Source of the DNA: Cryptomeria japonica
Taxonomy: Eukaryota > Streptophyta > Pinopsida > Cupressales > Cupressaceae
DNA length: 64,000 nt
Direction of reading: 5' to 3'
Assembly: GCF_030272615.1 (NCBI RefSeq)
Contig: NC_081409.1
Location: forward strand, 18,788,260-18,852,259
Shown: positions 23,451 through 34,097 of the stretch, in pieces
Layout: each line of letters starts with the position of its first letter
How positions within the stretch are numbered: position 1 is the stretch's first letter
The notes under the pieces: generated by a model
The model's input: only the letters and a program-made list of their open reading frames with translations
Told to the model about the DNA's origin: nothing
Database searches by the model: none
Program-made: the position numbers and the translations under genes

Positions 23451-24620
23451 CTCTTTTTTGGCATTTTTTAGGGGGGGGTTTGGTTTTTTGGCCCTATCTT
23501 GGACATACAGAGTCATTTTTTTGAAAACGAATAGGCATCGAAAAGTTGGTTCCGAGACGGACCTCATGGTGTTGGTATTTTTTTTCAATTTTTCCATTTG
23601 ACTATGTGTTTTTCCAGTCAAAGTGAGGTCTAGTTTTTGCACTCTAGGAGCCATAGAATGAGCATCCGACCTCCGTTTTTTGAAAATTTTATATTTTTGG
23701 AAAGCATGTGCTGTGTACTTTCCAGCCATCTGAGTTTTATTTCTAGATTCTGCTCCATGCATATTTTATTCATTTTTTTGTCTTTTTAGCACTCTGGTGG
23801 ATATCGTGGTTGTTTCAGGTTCTGGGATCTCTTCTTTGAGTAGGGTGTCTCTATTTTGGTTCATGTTTCTTTTTTCAGTCTTCTTATCATTGTAGCTTGT
23901 ATTTATGCAAACACACTGAGATAAAGTGCCATCATGCATTGTTTACTTGGAATCTTGCATATCTTGTGTCTTGTTGTACATGCACTATTGATCAAGTGCC
24001 ATGAGGGGGTTGATGTTTGCCTGTTGTTTGCCATCTTCCTTTGTCCGATGAGTGTTCCTTCCATGACATTCACCTCATGATGATGTGTCTCAGCACCTTT
24101 GATGTTCTTGGTTCTTTGTCATGCAGTATTTTTTGGCTGTCCTTTTTAGTGTTCTTGTCCCTCTCCCACTTCCGCATTATGGGGAGGTTTATCCTGTTGG
24201 TTCTAATGATTCCATGGTTCAATTGATCAGCTCTTCAGGCTTTGGTTTCTCATGCCATCTGTATCTTTGATTTTAGTTGTTTTTGCCTTGTTTGCCTCCT
24301 GATTCAAGTAGTGTCATTTGAGGGCACTCATGCAGATTACAGTCTTTTCTACCTGGTCATGTTCTAGTTCAGTGGATGTTCTTCAGATCAGCAGTTATTC
24401 TTCGACAGAGTTTGCAGGTTCTTCATGCTTCAGTGATATTATTTTCCATCTCTTTTTGGAGTAGAGTTTTGTTCCCATGTGGTTTTCTCTATTTCTCCAG
24501 TTCATAGAGATTTCATTGTATTTGGGTACCTGATCAGGCCTTGTTGCCAGGACCAATCTTTATTGCTTTCAGTAGCTGTTCTAGGTTTTAGCTTCTCCCT
24601 AAGTCTATCTTAAGGGGGGG

Positions 24621-24963
24621 TGTTAGAGTATTCGTGTACTTACTTGATTAATTAAACATTATTTATTTAATTATTTAAGTTCCCTTTATCTCTTTTACAC
24701 TTAAGCTAACTTTAGGTGCATATAATTAATTATTATGTGCAAACCTAGGTTTTCCCTTTTAGGGTATCTTGACCTATTAAAGGTTGAGTTCTTTCTTTTC
24801 ATTGTATGAAGAAGGATTATTATTGACAATACATTTTGGAGTATATTTTTCCTGTGTATTCTTTCCTTCTGTGATTTGCTTCATTGCTTCTCCTTGTAAC
24901 AAGTTTTTCAGCTTGCAGAGATTATTTGGGTTCGTGTGGTGTTGTATTTTCTCAACTCCTATA
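24621..24963 (+). repeat. 3' LTR of the small copia-like element
   Basis: It begins TGTTAGAGTATTCGTG right after TTAAGGGGGGG and ends CTCCTATA before the duplicated ATATT. Confidence 0.85.
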
Positions 24964-24968
24964 ATATT

Positions 24969-25192
24969 TGTTTTTCGAATGGAGTCATTGATTTATTTTG
25001 TTGGATTTCCATGTCATATATTTCTTCCTTGATATCTTGAAGCATTTGAGCCAAGGTAGCCATGGGAATGTGAGCTAAGGTATCCATGGGATTCTTACTT
25101 TTGTCAAAAAAATTTAGAAGAGCTTCTGGTTTGAATAGGCATTTACAACCGATAGGACCGAGAGCTAGATGTGTTGCAGAAGTCAAGATCAA
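24969..25192 (-). pseudogene. gag: Gag N-terminal fragment of gypsy-C
   Basis: The minus-strand frame from 25192 carries ALLNFFDKSKNPMD and LAQMLQDIKEEIYDME and runs into the ATATT duplication, continuing the gag frame found below 22229. It is short, and the usual capsid core (MEWF..LP) is absent, so gypsy-C encodes a reduced gag. Confidence 0.5.
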
Positions 25193-27137
25193 ATTGTAGC
25201 TAGTTATTCATTTAACGTAGTGATTAAGAGAAGTAACTAAGATCTGGTTTGGTTTCGGGAATGATCTATCCTATGTAAGACGTTATCTAAGTTAACTTAG
25301 GTTTGATAAGATATTTGTTTGAACTAGCTTAGAGATGATTGACAAAATCGTGCAACGCAATGGTAGAGGTACACTATCAAGGTTGTTTATGCTCCGGAGG
25401 ATGATAACCAGTTTTATGATTGTTGTAGACTGATTTGGGCAATTTTGACTGTTTTAACTAACAAGATCAAGAATTCTTATGATAGAGGTTTGGACAAAGA
25501 CGAGATTCTAACAGACAGAGTTTCAATGACTGATGACTACTAGTTTTTGATAAGGACTGATGTTTCAATGACTGACAGAGACCAGTTTGGACACAGACAG
25601 AGTTTATCACTGATTTTGTTTGTTGTTTTCTCTAGTTTTTGTATTCCAGTTTTAGTTTTAGGGATGAAAACATAAAAAACATGCAAGATATATAATAATT
25701 CAATCACAACACGCTAACCCTATGGAAGTTGGCTTAGAGAAGAAAACCTTTGCTTGCTGACTTAGGTACACACCCAATAGCTAATCAGAATATGACTGCT
25801 GAGTCTCATGCAATGGATTCTCAACGCTGTATTAGCCGACTCCAAACACTAATGGGGGCATGATATGGCAAGTGTCTTGGTAGAGTTACTATCTCTCTTG
25901 CACAAAGATTATCAACATTTCGAAGGTGAATCAGGTAGCTTCTATCTTATAGTTCTTAGTCAGGAATTCCATTTGAAATTACCCCTTGAAGTCACGTAAG
26001 CATGATTGAGGCCTATAGCCCAACAAGGTACCAAAACAAGATGTAGTCATGTAAATGTGATTGAGACCGTGAGACCCTACAAAATGCTTGATATGAGAGA
26101 TCTCAAAGAGAGAACTCAAATAATCCCATCCTTTGTGACTTTAATCACTAGAGGCCTATTTATTATAGTGAGTTGGAATGCTCGGGTCTAGCTATATTCA
26201 CTTGGGTCATTCTCATAGGGTGATTACTTTTTCCCACTGTGACAGGCCCGCTAAAGGTACACAAATCTCAAAACTTTGAAAAAAGCTTCGAGGGTCTAGA
26301 TTTCTGATTGTCTATAAAAGACAAGAGCATACTCTCCTACCTCTTAGATTTTTTTGAAAACACGAAAGATAGATTTTTTCTTTAACTAGATAGCAATTTA
26401 AGTGCCTAAGAAAATACTAAATGAATACACAATGTTTAGTTGATTCTCCTTAGGCAACCTGCAAAACCAATATGTCAGTAGTCTTTTTCTTCTTGATTAT
26501 TTGGCAGGTGTATGTTTGATTGATAGATTCTTTGACAAGCGTCTTGCAAAAATTAAAAGCACAAAATTAGTTGCCAAAATAACATTAAAAAAAAATCATC
26601 AAAAGAAAATTCTATCATGCAAGCTGTAAATTAAACTAATCTAACAAGAATTTCCATTTTTATGACTATCCTAGTTATGATAGTTTTGATAGTACTGCAC
26701 TCTATCATTTATAACTTTTGAACTAGAAATAATTTGGAAAATCTCTTCAGTGGAACTATGGAAAACTTCGCTTTACAGAACATATTAAAATTTTGTTTAG
26801 ATCCAATGGTTTAATAAAAATTTATACCCTCCGAACAGAGACCATTTTTGACTATCACAGAAGAATAAGTAAAGTGACAGTCTTGCACTCTATCAATCAT
26901 AACTTTCAAAACCAAAATCTTTAGGAAAATCCCTTCAATGAACCTGTATAAAACTTGATTTTAAACAACATATCAAAAATTGGTTGAGATCCAATAGTTC
27001 AATAAAAAGTTATTCTCCCAAAACCGAGACCATTTTTGACTGTCATAGAAGAACAATAAAAAAGAAAGATTTTTATTTGCAAATTTAACACATGTTTATT
27101 AGTTATAAAAACCAAACATTAAATTTTTTCAAGAAAC
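25193..27137 (-). other. 5' leader of gypsy-C, noncoding
   Basis: It contains a block of about 560 bp (25712-26275) present in inverted orientation in the gypsy-D leader (28970-29525), and a tandem duplication of about 189 bp at 26694-27060. There is no coding domain. Confidence 0.6.
26694..27060. repeat. Tandem duplication, 189-bp period
   Basis: TGCACTCTATCA at 26695 and 26884 starts two copies that both continue through GAGATCCAAT-like and GAGACCATTTTTGACT stretches. The copies are clearly diverged. Confidence 0.7.
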
Positions 27138-27142
27138 ATTAG

Positions 27143-28206
27143 TGTATACACCTAAAAATGGTCTGAAGATAGTTAATTAAATACACAGTTATTTGATTAA
27201 TTTCCCTTCCCAATTAATTGAATTCACAAGCAATTTAATTAATTTCTCTATTCATCTACTAATTAAATAAATCTAAATGATTTATTTACATAGTTCATTT
27301 CATATCCCCCTTTGATTAATTAATTCTAAGTTAATTAATGTCGCCCCATATTAATCAATTCTTCTAATCCCTAATTAAGATTAACAAACTCAAGTTTGTT
27401 GAGATTAATTACCATTTTCCAATTATTTGAATTTCTAAATTCAAATGAGCACATGGCTCCTAACTTTAACCACCTAACCTAACCATCCCCTAACTTAACC
27501 CATTCAATCTAATATTGGGTCTAACTAACCCTATCCAATCTTGCACATCCTAACCTCCTTATCCTAACCTCCCATGGTTTGGATATTCTCTCCTTGAGAC
27601 ACATGGCACTTTTGCCACATGTCTCCTCCCTTGGACACTTGCCCTCTCATGAGCAAGGCTCCTTGACACTTGTCACCACAGAGATGACAAAGTGTCCCTT
27701 CCTCCAACCTCTTCTCCAACTTCCTCAATCTTGACCCTTGATATCTTCAGATTAGATTTGGACCGTCGATTTCTGCCACCTCAGCTTTGGCCTTGGAATT
27801 CCTATAAATATCCCCCATTTTGGAGCAATAAGGATCCCATCTTATATCAATTTAGGCATCATTACTATAGGCAATTTGCATTTCAATTATCTAGTAATTA
27901 GCCCTTGGATTTATCATAGCATGTTAATCTAGTTTTTTAAATCATGCATTTCATATCATCTCCATAGTCAATCATGATCAAATAGCTACTCAACTCTTGA
28001 GTTGTCACTTTGGAGGTCATTGCTCTGCTGAGAGCCCATCAATCCAACACCTTCAAGGCCCTCAAGAATAGAGGAAAATGGGACATTTTAAGGAAGGCTT
28101 ATGGTTTGCATTTTTAATCTAGTTTTCAATTAAGCTTTTCAATTATGTTTTTATTGTCTCATTATATGTGTATGCCTCTTATACTAACAACATTTTTAGC
28201 ATCACA
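27143..28206 (+). repeat. 5' LTR of gypsy-D
   Basis: It starts TGTATACACCTAAAAATGG and ends GCATCACA. It matches 37069-38116 almost throughout; the main difference is an extra short CTCCTTATCCTAAC segment near 27555. Confidence 0.95.
27803..27810 (+). promoter_or_regulatory. TATA box of the gypsy-D LTR promoter
   Basis: TATAAATA within CCTATAAATATCC; the same is found at 37713-37720 in the 3' LTR. The role is inferred from motif and position. Confidence 0.6.
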
Positions 28207-28211
28207 TTAAT

Positions 28212-28229
28212 TGGTGCCCACCGTGGGGC
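28212..28229 (+). other. Primer binding site, tRNA-Lys
   Basis: TGGTGCCCACCGTGGGGC follows the LTR after five bases. It complements the 3' end of plant tRNA-Lys(CUU) except for one C to T change. The match ends at 18 bases, the normal length. Confidence 0.75.
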
Positions 28230-28417
28230 CTAGCCCCTTTGATATTTAACAAGTTTGCTTGGAGGAAATTTCATTGATAGGTTGATTAGCTCTTTCGGAG
28301 TGCAGATTAGCTCTCTTAGGCTCCCGAATCGCGTTCTTGGCCTCTTTTGTGGCGTTCCGACACCTCAAATGACGTTTATGGGAGATTACTCAACTTTGTT
28401 TTTATGTTTTTCTGTAC

Positions 28418-30655
28418 TTTAGCGCTTTCAGTCTGTACTCTAGCATTTTTGGTATGTATGGTGGCGTTTTTGGTACATTTACCAGCGTTTTTAGTATGTT
28501 TGATAGCATTTTTGGTTTGCAGAACAACATTACTGGTTTGCAGAACAATGTTTCTGGTGTGCAGAGCAACATTCTTGGCATATATGATGGCGTTCTTGGT
28601 CAATTTGATGGCGTTTTCTATTTTTTATCAATTTTGCAAATATTGTATGTTGCAATCCTCATTTCTGCTTCTAGACTGTCATTTTCCTGAACCTAATTTG
28701 CAGATTGTTGGTTTTGCAGGTACTTATTTCCCTGTGAAAGACCAAAGTCATAAACTATTTCGCCGCCAAAGAATGCAATATAAACTACTAACTTTGTTTG
28801 TAGCCGCAGGACTTTGCACTTATATTTGTTAAATTAGGCACATAGACTAATTACAATGGAAATGAACAAACATGTCTTATGTGTCTTGATGATAGGCGAG
28901 TATGCTCTCACCTTTCTTAGGTGATCAGAAAGCTATACTCATCCTTTGCTTTCAATAGTGCATATCTTTAGTGGGCCTATCACAGTGGGAAAAAGTAATC
29001 ACCCTGTGAGAACGACCCAAGTGAGTACAATTGGACCTGAGCATTCCAACTCACTATAATAAATAGGTCTCTGATGATTAAAGTCTCAGAGGATGGGATT
29101 ATTTGAGTTTTCTCTTTGAGATCTCTCATATCGGGCATTTTGTAGGGCCTCATAGTCTCAATCATGTTTATGTGACTACAACTTGTTTTGGTACCTTGTC
29201 GAGCTATAGGCCTCAATCATGCTTGCGTGACTTCAAGGGGTAATTTCAAATGGAATTCTTGACTAAGAACTATAAAAATAGAAGCTACCTAATTCACCTC
29301 CGAAAGGGTGATAATCTTTGTGCAAGAGAGATAGTAACTCTCCCAAGACACTTGCCATATCGTGCCCCCATTAGCGTTTGGAGTCAGATAATACGACGTT
29401 GAGAATCCATTGCATGATGCTCAGCGGCCATATTCTGATTAGTTATTGGGTGTGTACCTAAGTCAGCAAGCAAAGGTTTTCATTCTCAGCCAATCTCCTT
29501 AGGATAGACTGATTGATGTGTTTTTAATTGTTCAAAACCTTTGGGACAAAAATACAATCTGATTTCTATGTTTATAAGTCAAGTCAAGATCTCATCCATT
29601 GAAATACAACAAACATTGAAAACTTAAACTTCAAACTGTCAAATTCACAAGTTTTGCAGCAGATTAGCTCTTTCAATCCAAACAGACGCATCTACAATCC
29701 AAATAGTCGCATCTATAGGCCAAACAGTTGCATCTACGGTCCAAATAGTCACATTTATAGTCCAAACAGTAGCTTTTTCAGTCCAAATAGTAGCTCTTTC
29801 AGTCCAAATAGTCGCGTCTGCAGATTAGCTCGTTCAGTCCAAACAGTCGCACTTACGGTCCAAACACTCACATCTATGGTTCAAACAGTCACACCTACAA
29901 TCCAAACAGTCGCATTTCCAATCCAAACACCAACTCTCTTGGCGTGAATGTCAAATTTTTTAGAGTTTAACATTAACTCTCCAAGGTTGAACACTTTAGA
30001 GTTTCTGGTTTGAACATCAGAGTTTCTGGTCTAAACATTCGAGTTCCTGGTCAGTTTAGCAGCATTTCTGGTAAATTTGCCAGCATTTCTAGTAAGTTTG
30101 CCAATGTTTCTGGTATTTATGCCAGCATTTCCGGTCTCTTTAGCAGCATTTCTGGTTAGTATAGCAGAGTTCTTGGTCTAAATAGTAGCTCTCTTGGTCT
30201 AAATGTTGGCTCCTTTGGTCTAATCAACAAGTCTTATGAGTTGCATATCAAATTGCTCATGTTGCAACATTAAATCTCCTAATTTGTACTTGTTAGGTCT
30301 TAATATCCATTGTCTGAGTCTAAAAATCACAAAGTTGGATCAAAATTGCAATCTCCTAAGTTCAAATACTTAATTTGCTAAGTCTACACATCATTATTTG
30401 AGCTTTAGAGTCATTCTATTACTAAACAACATTTATGGTCTGTCTGTCAGTGTTTCTGGTCTATTTGTCAGTGTTTTTGGTGTGTAGAGTAGCATTTCTA
30501 GTCAGTACAGTAGCATTTTTGGTGCATTTGTCAGCATTTTTGGTAAATTTGTCAGTGTTCCTAGTCCGTATAGCAGCGTTTCTGGTAAGTTTGTCAGTGT
30601 TCCTAGTTTGTATAGCAGTGTTTCTAGTCATTTTGTCAACATTTCTAGTAAACTG
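28418..30655. repeat. Four clusters of 21-bp phased repeats in the gypsy-D leader
   Basis: Clusters: 28418-28620, 29661-29938, 29998-30230 and 30437-30655. The core is GCRTTTYTGGT plus a variable ten bases in clusters one, three and four. In cluster two the core is RTCCAAAYAGTCGC. Units keep 21-bp phase across ten or more copies. Because 21 is divisible by three, both strands show long open frames with seven-residue periods (AFLV-type or TKNA-type); these are by-products. Confidence 0.85.
28970..29525. repeat. Leader block shared, inverted, with gypsy-C (25712-26275)
   Basis: It reads as the reverse complement of 25712-26275 over about 560 bp. Shared landmarks include CACTATAATAAATAGG, ATTTCAAATGGAATTC and CAAGACACTTGCCATAT. 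Each copy lies in the leader of its own element, in the same sense relative to that element. Confidence 0.8.
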
Positions 30656-31212
30656 CACCGAAATCAAAAAACAAAAGCAACCCATTTCTCAAACAGTCAA
30701 ACATAGAGACTAGGTCATCTTCTTGGGTCATTAAATCAGGTTATCTTCTATCAAAACAAATTCAAGAGCAAGATGCGCCAAAATTCTCAAGTATTCACCT
30801 TAAACAAGTTTAAAGATCAAACACCTTAAAGTGCAATATCACAATTTCTTTGATAAACTAATCATTCAAACATAGTTTCTCATCAGGATCTACCATCCTT
30901 TAATCACAAAACTACAACACTTGATCAAAATAACCTCATTCTTTATCATAGGATACATCATTCTTATTGAACTTGGTCATATCAAAAAGCACAAAATTTG
31001 CACTCCAAAACTAAGATCAAAAAACTTGCCAACAAACAAATACTTGAAAAGATCATTTCCCCAACAATTGCTCACTTATTGTGACACATTACGCAAGATT
31101 TATATGTGAAAATATTCAAAACACGTGCATGCTCATTCTAACTAGGGCTCAGAGATGAAAGATTATAGAAATGGAAACATAAACATTCGAAATAGCTGAA
31201 AATCATATCAAC

Positions 31213-31990
31213 ATGACATATCAAAGCAAAATACAAGTAACAAGCCAACATACCAGAACAATCAAACAAGTTCAAAATAAAAATCCAACTATGTCAAAAT
31301 CTCACAAGGATTCAAATGCATCTTCAAAGAAAGGTGGTTGTTTTATGCAACTCTTAAAAAAATCCCTAAAGGATTTAGCTGAGAAAGATCAAAATCGTGC
31401 ACCTATGTCTAGCAAAGGCTCATCCCCCCATAAGAAAATTGACCCTCCAAAGGCATCTATTCTTACACTTTTTAAAAGCTTGCAAGAACCTTCCATAGCA
31501 TCATCACCAAACAATACACCCAAAGATGAAGTTCCCCAAGTGATATCCATGATTGCCATCAAGCCTATTTCAAAAGATCCTATTCAAAGCTCATCTCCTT
31601 CATATCCAAGAATTGATTCATTGCAGCATCCTCACAACACTCCCTTGCAAATTGAAGTCCTCATTCATAGAACACTCATTAAACATTTCCTTATAGATGG
31701 GAGTGCTAGCTCAAACATTTGTTCTTTAGGTCTTGTTCGTGCTCTAGGATATTCAGAAGATGCAGTTGATCCCTAGAAAAAGATAAACATCAAAGTACAT
31801 AATGAAGAAGAGAATTTCTCCAAGGGAATTGTGGTGTTACCTATCAGAGTAGGACCTTTGTAGAAAGATACACCATGCCAAGTTCTAGACATGGAATTAC
31901 CATATAACATACTCTTGGGAAAATCATGGATACATGATATACAAGCTATTACATCAACATGCCATCAGTGCTTAAAGTTTCCCTGCAATG
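31213..31990 (+). pseudogene. pol: Aspartic protease region of gypsy-D
   Basis: Gag is lost; the frame opens in a Lys/Ser/Pro-rich stretch and reaches the protease at about 31640. The active site reads LIDGSASSNIC, followed by LGLVRALGYS, VVLPIRVGPL and NILLGKSWIHDI, in the order expected for plant gypsy proteases and matching gypsy-A. TAG stops at about 31776 and 31861 replace what are probably Gln codons. Product role: polyprotein cleavage. Confidence 0.8.
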
Positions 31991-33395
31991 GAAAGGACAT
32001 CACAATATCAACAGATTCAATTCCATTGCAGATAATTTGAAATCAGCTCAAGAGCTCAATGTTTCACATGACAGAGAGGTAGCATCTTCAAGAACACAAT
32101 CCAAGGAACAATCATTTGCATCAATTTTGTCAAACATGGAAGAAAAAATACAGCTGAAAGATCAAGGGAACGAAGAACATTTGCTATCAAGGAAAAACAA
32201 ACAAGAGAAACTTCAAATTGAAAGGGAAGAAGAAGCAGATATAGTAGTCGATGTAGCTCATATGTATGCAGAACAAACGTTAGGAACTAGCCTACTTGAA
32301 TTAGAATCACATTCGACTGGCATGGACTTAACCGAGGATGATCAGGATTTTCTTGCGCGAGGTCATTCTGACGAGAGTACCGTTCCAGACATGGAAATAC
32401 ATACTGAAAACTCTGACCTCTCTATCATGACCCCTAATATCTTTGAAATTATTCAACCTGAAGATCCTTTATCCTTAAGCTATCCTGAACCTATGGACTG
32501 GGAAAATGAAGGACATACTACCATTGATACCTTTCCTAATGATCACGCTATATCCTTATATCTTAATGAAATCAAACCTGCAACAACTTTCACTAGGGAT
32601 TCCGCTAACGTATCTTCAAGTCAAATGGATGTCAAATCTCCTAGTTGCAAAATTGAAAATCAAGAAAACAATATCAGGTCTAATGCTGAAAACCATTTAT
32701 TGGCAACATTAGACTGCGAAAAAGTAAAAACAAAGGACACATCTAACAGTGAAAACCTCCTCGAGGCGCCAGAAGATGGGAGATTTGACACCTTACCTAA
32801 ATTTTATCAAGAGAAGCTATCTATTTTAATAAAACCAACAGATGCAGTTATCATTGGCACAACTGATCTATATCTAGCAACTTCTCTATCAGAATTAGAA
32901 AGGCAAAAATACTTGGAACTCTTCAAAAGGAGGCAAATCAAAAGATGGTCATATGCAGACATTCCAAGGTTGGATCCAGATCTTATAATACATCACCCAA
33001 ACATCAATCTAGGAGCAAGCATCAATAATGAAACACATCATGGATCAAGAGAAAACATACTATTCATCACACCACATGGTCATACAATTTCGAAAGCATA
33101 CAAATTAAGCTTCCCATGCACTAACAACACTGCAGAGTATGAGGCTTTGGTTACAGGTGTCAAAATGGCTATGGAATGGAACATTACACAACTTCAGGTC
33201 TTTGGAGACTCTCAGCTTGTCATCAATCAAATCAATGATGACTATCAAACAAAAGATGACAAACTCATGCCTTACAAAAAGATGGTGGATGACTTCAAGA
33301 AATATTTTGTTGAAATCACTTTTGAACAAATTCCAAGAAATGATAACAAAGCAGCAGATGCCATGGCAACACTTGCTCCTCTATTACAAACATAG
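31959..33395 (+). pseudogene. pol: Acidic linker, reverse transcriptase start and archaeal-type RNase H of gypsy-D
   Basis: This is a 478-codon open frame. The first 300 residues are Glu/Asp/Ser-rich with no domain. Then comes the pre-RT segment KPTDAVIIGTTDLYLATSLS followed by SYADIPRLDPDLIIHH, which in relatives leads into reverse transcriptase. Here it jumps at about 33003 into an RNase H with TPHGHTISKAYKL, NNTAEYEALVTG (catalytic Glu), VFGDSQLVI (Asp) and DNKAADAMATLA (Asp). The first catalytic Asp (usual DGA) reads LGA, probably lost at the junction. This second-type RNase H is a hallmark of the Tat lineage of plant Ty3/gypsy elements. The reverse transcriptase and the first RNase H are deleted. 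Confidence 0.8.
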
Positions 33396-33900
33396 GAAAA
33401 TCAAGAGCATTATGAATTCTTGGTTGAAGAGTTGTTTCATCCCGCCTTTAATTGTCCTGATTCCCAAACCATCTATCAAATTATTGGACATGATTCCTCC
33501 CGCTATGGCCAAACTTACACATACCTGAAAGATAACATCTTACCTCCTGACTTATTGAAAAATCAAAAGAGAAACTTTATTCTCCAATCCTCCCATTATA
33601 CTCTTGTCGTGGATACCCTATTTAAATGAGGTCTAGACGATACTCTCTTAAGATGTCTCGAACAAGAAGAATCTGAGAAGGCCTTAAATGAAGTCCATAA
33701 CGGCATTTGTGGCACTCATTCAAGTGGTCTTACCCTTTTGAAAAAACTCATATGCTTGGGCTATTATTGGCCAACTATGGAACAGGACTCTTTTTAGAAA
33801 GCCAGAACATGCAAACAATGTCGGATCCATGGAAACTTGATCCATGCACCAACACAAGAACTTCATGCTTTAGCAACATCTTGGCCTTTCTACCAATGGG
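33396..33900 (+). pseudogene. pol: Integrase zinc-binding domain of gypsy-D
   Basis: It continues after a TAG at about 33393 (frame otherwise kept). The HHCC module is present: VHNGICGTHSSG, then GYYWPTMEQD, then CKQC. It ends with SWPFYQWGLDLV, the normal entry into the catalytic core. A TGA near 33628 and a TAG near 33796 break the frame. The zinc module helps integrase multimerise and bind LTR ends. Confidence 0.85.
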
Positions 33901-34097
33901 GACTTGATCTAGTACTAAAGAAAAATCCACGAAATCAGTCAGATCGAGAAAAGAAGGGAAAATTTGAACCAAACTGGTTAGGTCCATTTGTGGTCACAAT
34001 AATATTTGGGTCAGCGGCATATTAGCTATCAACACAAGATGGAGATCAGCTCGAGGAACCCATCAATAGCATGCATTTGAAGAAGTTTTATGTCTGA
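33901..34097 (+). pseudogene. pol: Integrase C-terminal domain of gypsy-D, core deleted
   Basis: WGLDLV is followed directly by LKKNPRNQSDREKKGKFEP, NWLGPF and a final MHLKKFYV before the TGA at 34095. The D,D35E catalytic core expected between them is absent. The junction falls where both sides could read DLVL, so a short homology may have guided the deletion. A TAG lies at about 34023. The tail matches gypsy-A 3651-3905. Confidence 0.85.

Larger units (their letters stand above)
22235..24963 (+). mobile_element. Non-autonomous copia-like LTR element, TSD ATATT
   Basis: Two 343-bp LTRs (22235-22577 and 24621-24963) enclose 2043 bp without gag or pol. The initiator-Met primer site is at 22578 and the polypurine tract GGGGGGG precedes the second LTR. 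ATATT flanks it at 22230-22234 and 24964-24968. The interior holds T- and A-runs, a GC-rich island (22986-23450) and otherwise plain sequence from 23500 to 24610. It must have moved with enzymes from another copia element. Confidence 0.85.

Noticed and set aside
28347-28832. Membrane protein suggested by AFLV-type heptads
   Set aside because: The hydrophobic periodicity comes from the 21-bp DNA repeat; the opposite strand gives an equally long TKNA-type frame, and no conserved protein is recognisable.
28418-30655. CRISPR-like array
   Set aside because: Units are directly abutting 21-bp repeats without unique spacers, in a plant retroelement leader.
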